Positions 63,462 through 64,000 of a DNA stretch of 64,000 nt are shown here, piece after piece. The DNA comes from Halobacterium litoreum (GTDB lineage: Archaea; Halobacteriota; Halobacteria; Halobacteriales; Halobacteriaceae), in NCBI RefSeq assembly GCF_021233415.1, contig NZ_CP089466.1:2633406-2697405 (forward strand). Direction: 5' to 3'. Within the stretch, counting starts at the first letter, position 1. Each line of letters opens with the position of its first letter. Under the pieces are notes generated by a model. The model saw only the letters and a list, made by a program, of their open reading frames with translations, was not told the DNA's origin and searched no databases. The translations under genes were made by a program, and so were the position numbers.

Positions 63462-63946
63462 GCAGGGGTAAGAAGGTGAAGCTGATGAAGGTCTCCAGCG
63501 CTACGTCACCCGACGACGTCGAACGCATCAATGCGTTCTTCAATTCAACCGAAATCAAAACCGACCTTCACTGGTTCACCTACCGAGACACACTTGACCG
63601 AGCATTCGAGCGCGAAGACCGACAACTCCTCTACGTAGACAACGATGACGGCGAGATCATCGGGGCTCTCATGGTGTGGTGCCAATCACGCGTCCTCGAC
63701 CCCGGCGAGGCGCAAATCCGCCTCGTAGCCGTTTCACCAGATAACCGCGATGAAGGGCTCGGGCGACTACTCTGCGAATGTGCGGAGGCCTTTGCCCGCC
63801 GACAATCACAGGATCGAATGATCGCCGATGTCGTTGCGTCAGCCCCGGCTGTTGAGTTCTGGAAATCAATCGGGTACGACCCCCTCGAAGAGTGGGAAAC
63901 CCGCGGCGGACGGTCGATGCTTACCGTTCAGAAACCCCTCGACTGA
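63458..63946 (+). CDS. GNAT N-acetyltransferase, last gene of the island operon
   Basis: The 162-residue protein has the acetyl-CoA motif IRLVAVSPDNRDEGLGRLLC (R/QxxGxG/A-like) and a C-terminal SAPAVEFWKSIGYDPLEEWE typical of GNAT enzymes. It starts in the last bases of herA (ATGA), so it belongs to the operon. QueF would give preQ1, which carries a free primary amine, and a GNAT could acylate it; this is a hypothesis. It could also act on a protein or toxin-like target. The 54 bases after the stop contain no complete gene. Confidence 0.82.
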   Translation: MSRGKKVKLMKVSSATSPDDVERINAFFNSTEIKTDLHWFTYRDTLDRAFEREDRQLLYVDNDDGEIIGALMVWCQSRVLDPGEAQIRLVAVSPDNRDEGLGRLLCECAEAFARRQSQDRMIADVVASAPAVEFWKSIGYDPLEEWETRGGRSMLTVQKPLD

Positions 63947-64000
63947 CCACCCTGAGCAGAAGCTGGCTTTCTCGCGTCCCGATCCTGGTATGTTCCGGAA

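Overview
This window is a chromosomal segment of an extremely halophilic archaeon (class Halobacteria). The DNA is very GC-rich and the proteins are strongly acidic. The gene content is archaeal: replication factor C small subunit, DNA polymerase D large subunit, Orc1/Cdc6, Hef, SAMP2, archaeal AlaRS and GlyRS, and a small histone-fold protein. Exported proteins carry twin-arginine signals followed by a lipobox, which is typical of haloarchaea, and many genes appear to be leaderless with a TATA box about 25-30 bases upstream. The genus cannot be fixed from the sequence alone. No rRNA, tRNA or CRISPR array was found.

Layout. 1-12.4 kb: small haloarchaeal family proteins, a PHP-domain phosphoesterase, a ferredoxin, a cupin, a phosphotransferase-like protein with a degenerate catalytic loop, a glutaryl-CoA-dehydrogenase-like enzyme, a glutamine amidotransferase, a HalOD1 protein, an HD phosphohydrolase and alaS. 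12.6-24.9 kb: a PQQ-type beta-propeller lipoprotein, a glutathionyl-hydroquinone-reductase-like protein, TspO, rfcS, a bactofilin-like membrane protein, samp2 overlapped by a GNAT gene, a phosphohexomutase, an FMN reductase, a GIY-YIG protein, a histone-like gene, rpiA, an orc1/cdc6 gene and a FilR1-type regulator. 25-37.8 kb: a Rieske protein, a MutS-family ATPase, a ferredoxin, mdh, a universal stress protein, hef, a dolichol-kinase-like gene, glyS, a four-CBS protein and two conserved haloarchaeal genes. 37.8-44.8 kb: a complete dipeptide/oligopeptide ABC transporter operon (dppABCDF). 45-53.4 kb: a PPC/DUF296 protein coupled to polC, a SHOCT-domain membrane protein, a copper P1B-ATPase, a rubredoxin-like protein, a NifU-domain protein and a DUF5783-type protein.

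The most interesting part is the right end. After a gene-free stretch of almost 1 kb (53,363-54,312) the base composition falls and eight tightly packed genes begin (54.4-63.95 kb), mostly joined by ATGA overlaps or gaps of 2-4 bases. They encode a QueF-type preQ0 reductase, a DpdA-like tRNA-guanine-transglycosylase paralogue, an unrecognised helical protein, a small P-loop ATPase (BrxF-like), a 1334-residue BrxC/PglY-like ATPase with a long coiled coil, a short PglZ-like alkaline-phosphatase-fold protein, a HerA-type ATPase and a GNAT acetyltransferase. The arrangement looks like a BREX-like defence module in which the usual adenine methyltransferase is replaced by a 7-deazaguanine DNA-modification branch: preQ0 to preQ1 by QueF, insertion by the DpdA-like enzyme, and possibly N-acylation by the GNAT. 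No DNA methyltransferase, helicase or recognisable nuclease is present before the window ends, so the system may continue beyond it.

A second theme is a group of short hairpin-rich sequences. They fill two intergenic regions (2255-2598 and about 33,170-33,400) and also occur inside genes as in-frame insertions. The clearest is a 54-base insertion in the copper ATPase flanked by a perfect 12-base direct repeat, with a similar 45-base case in polC.
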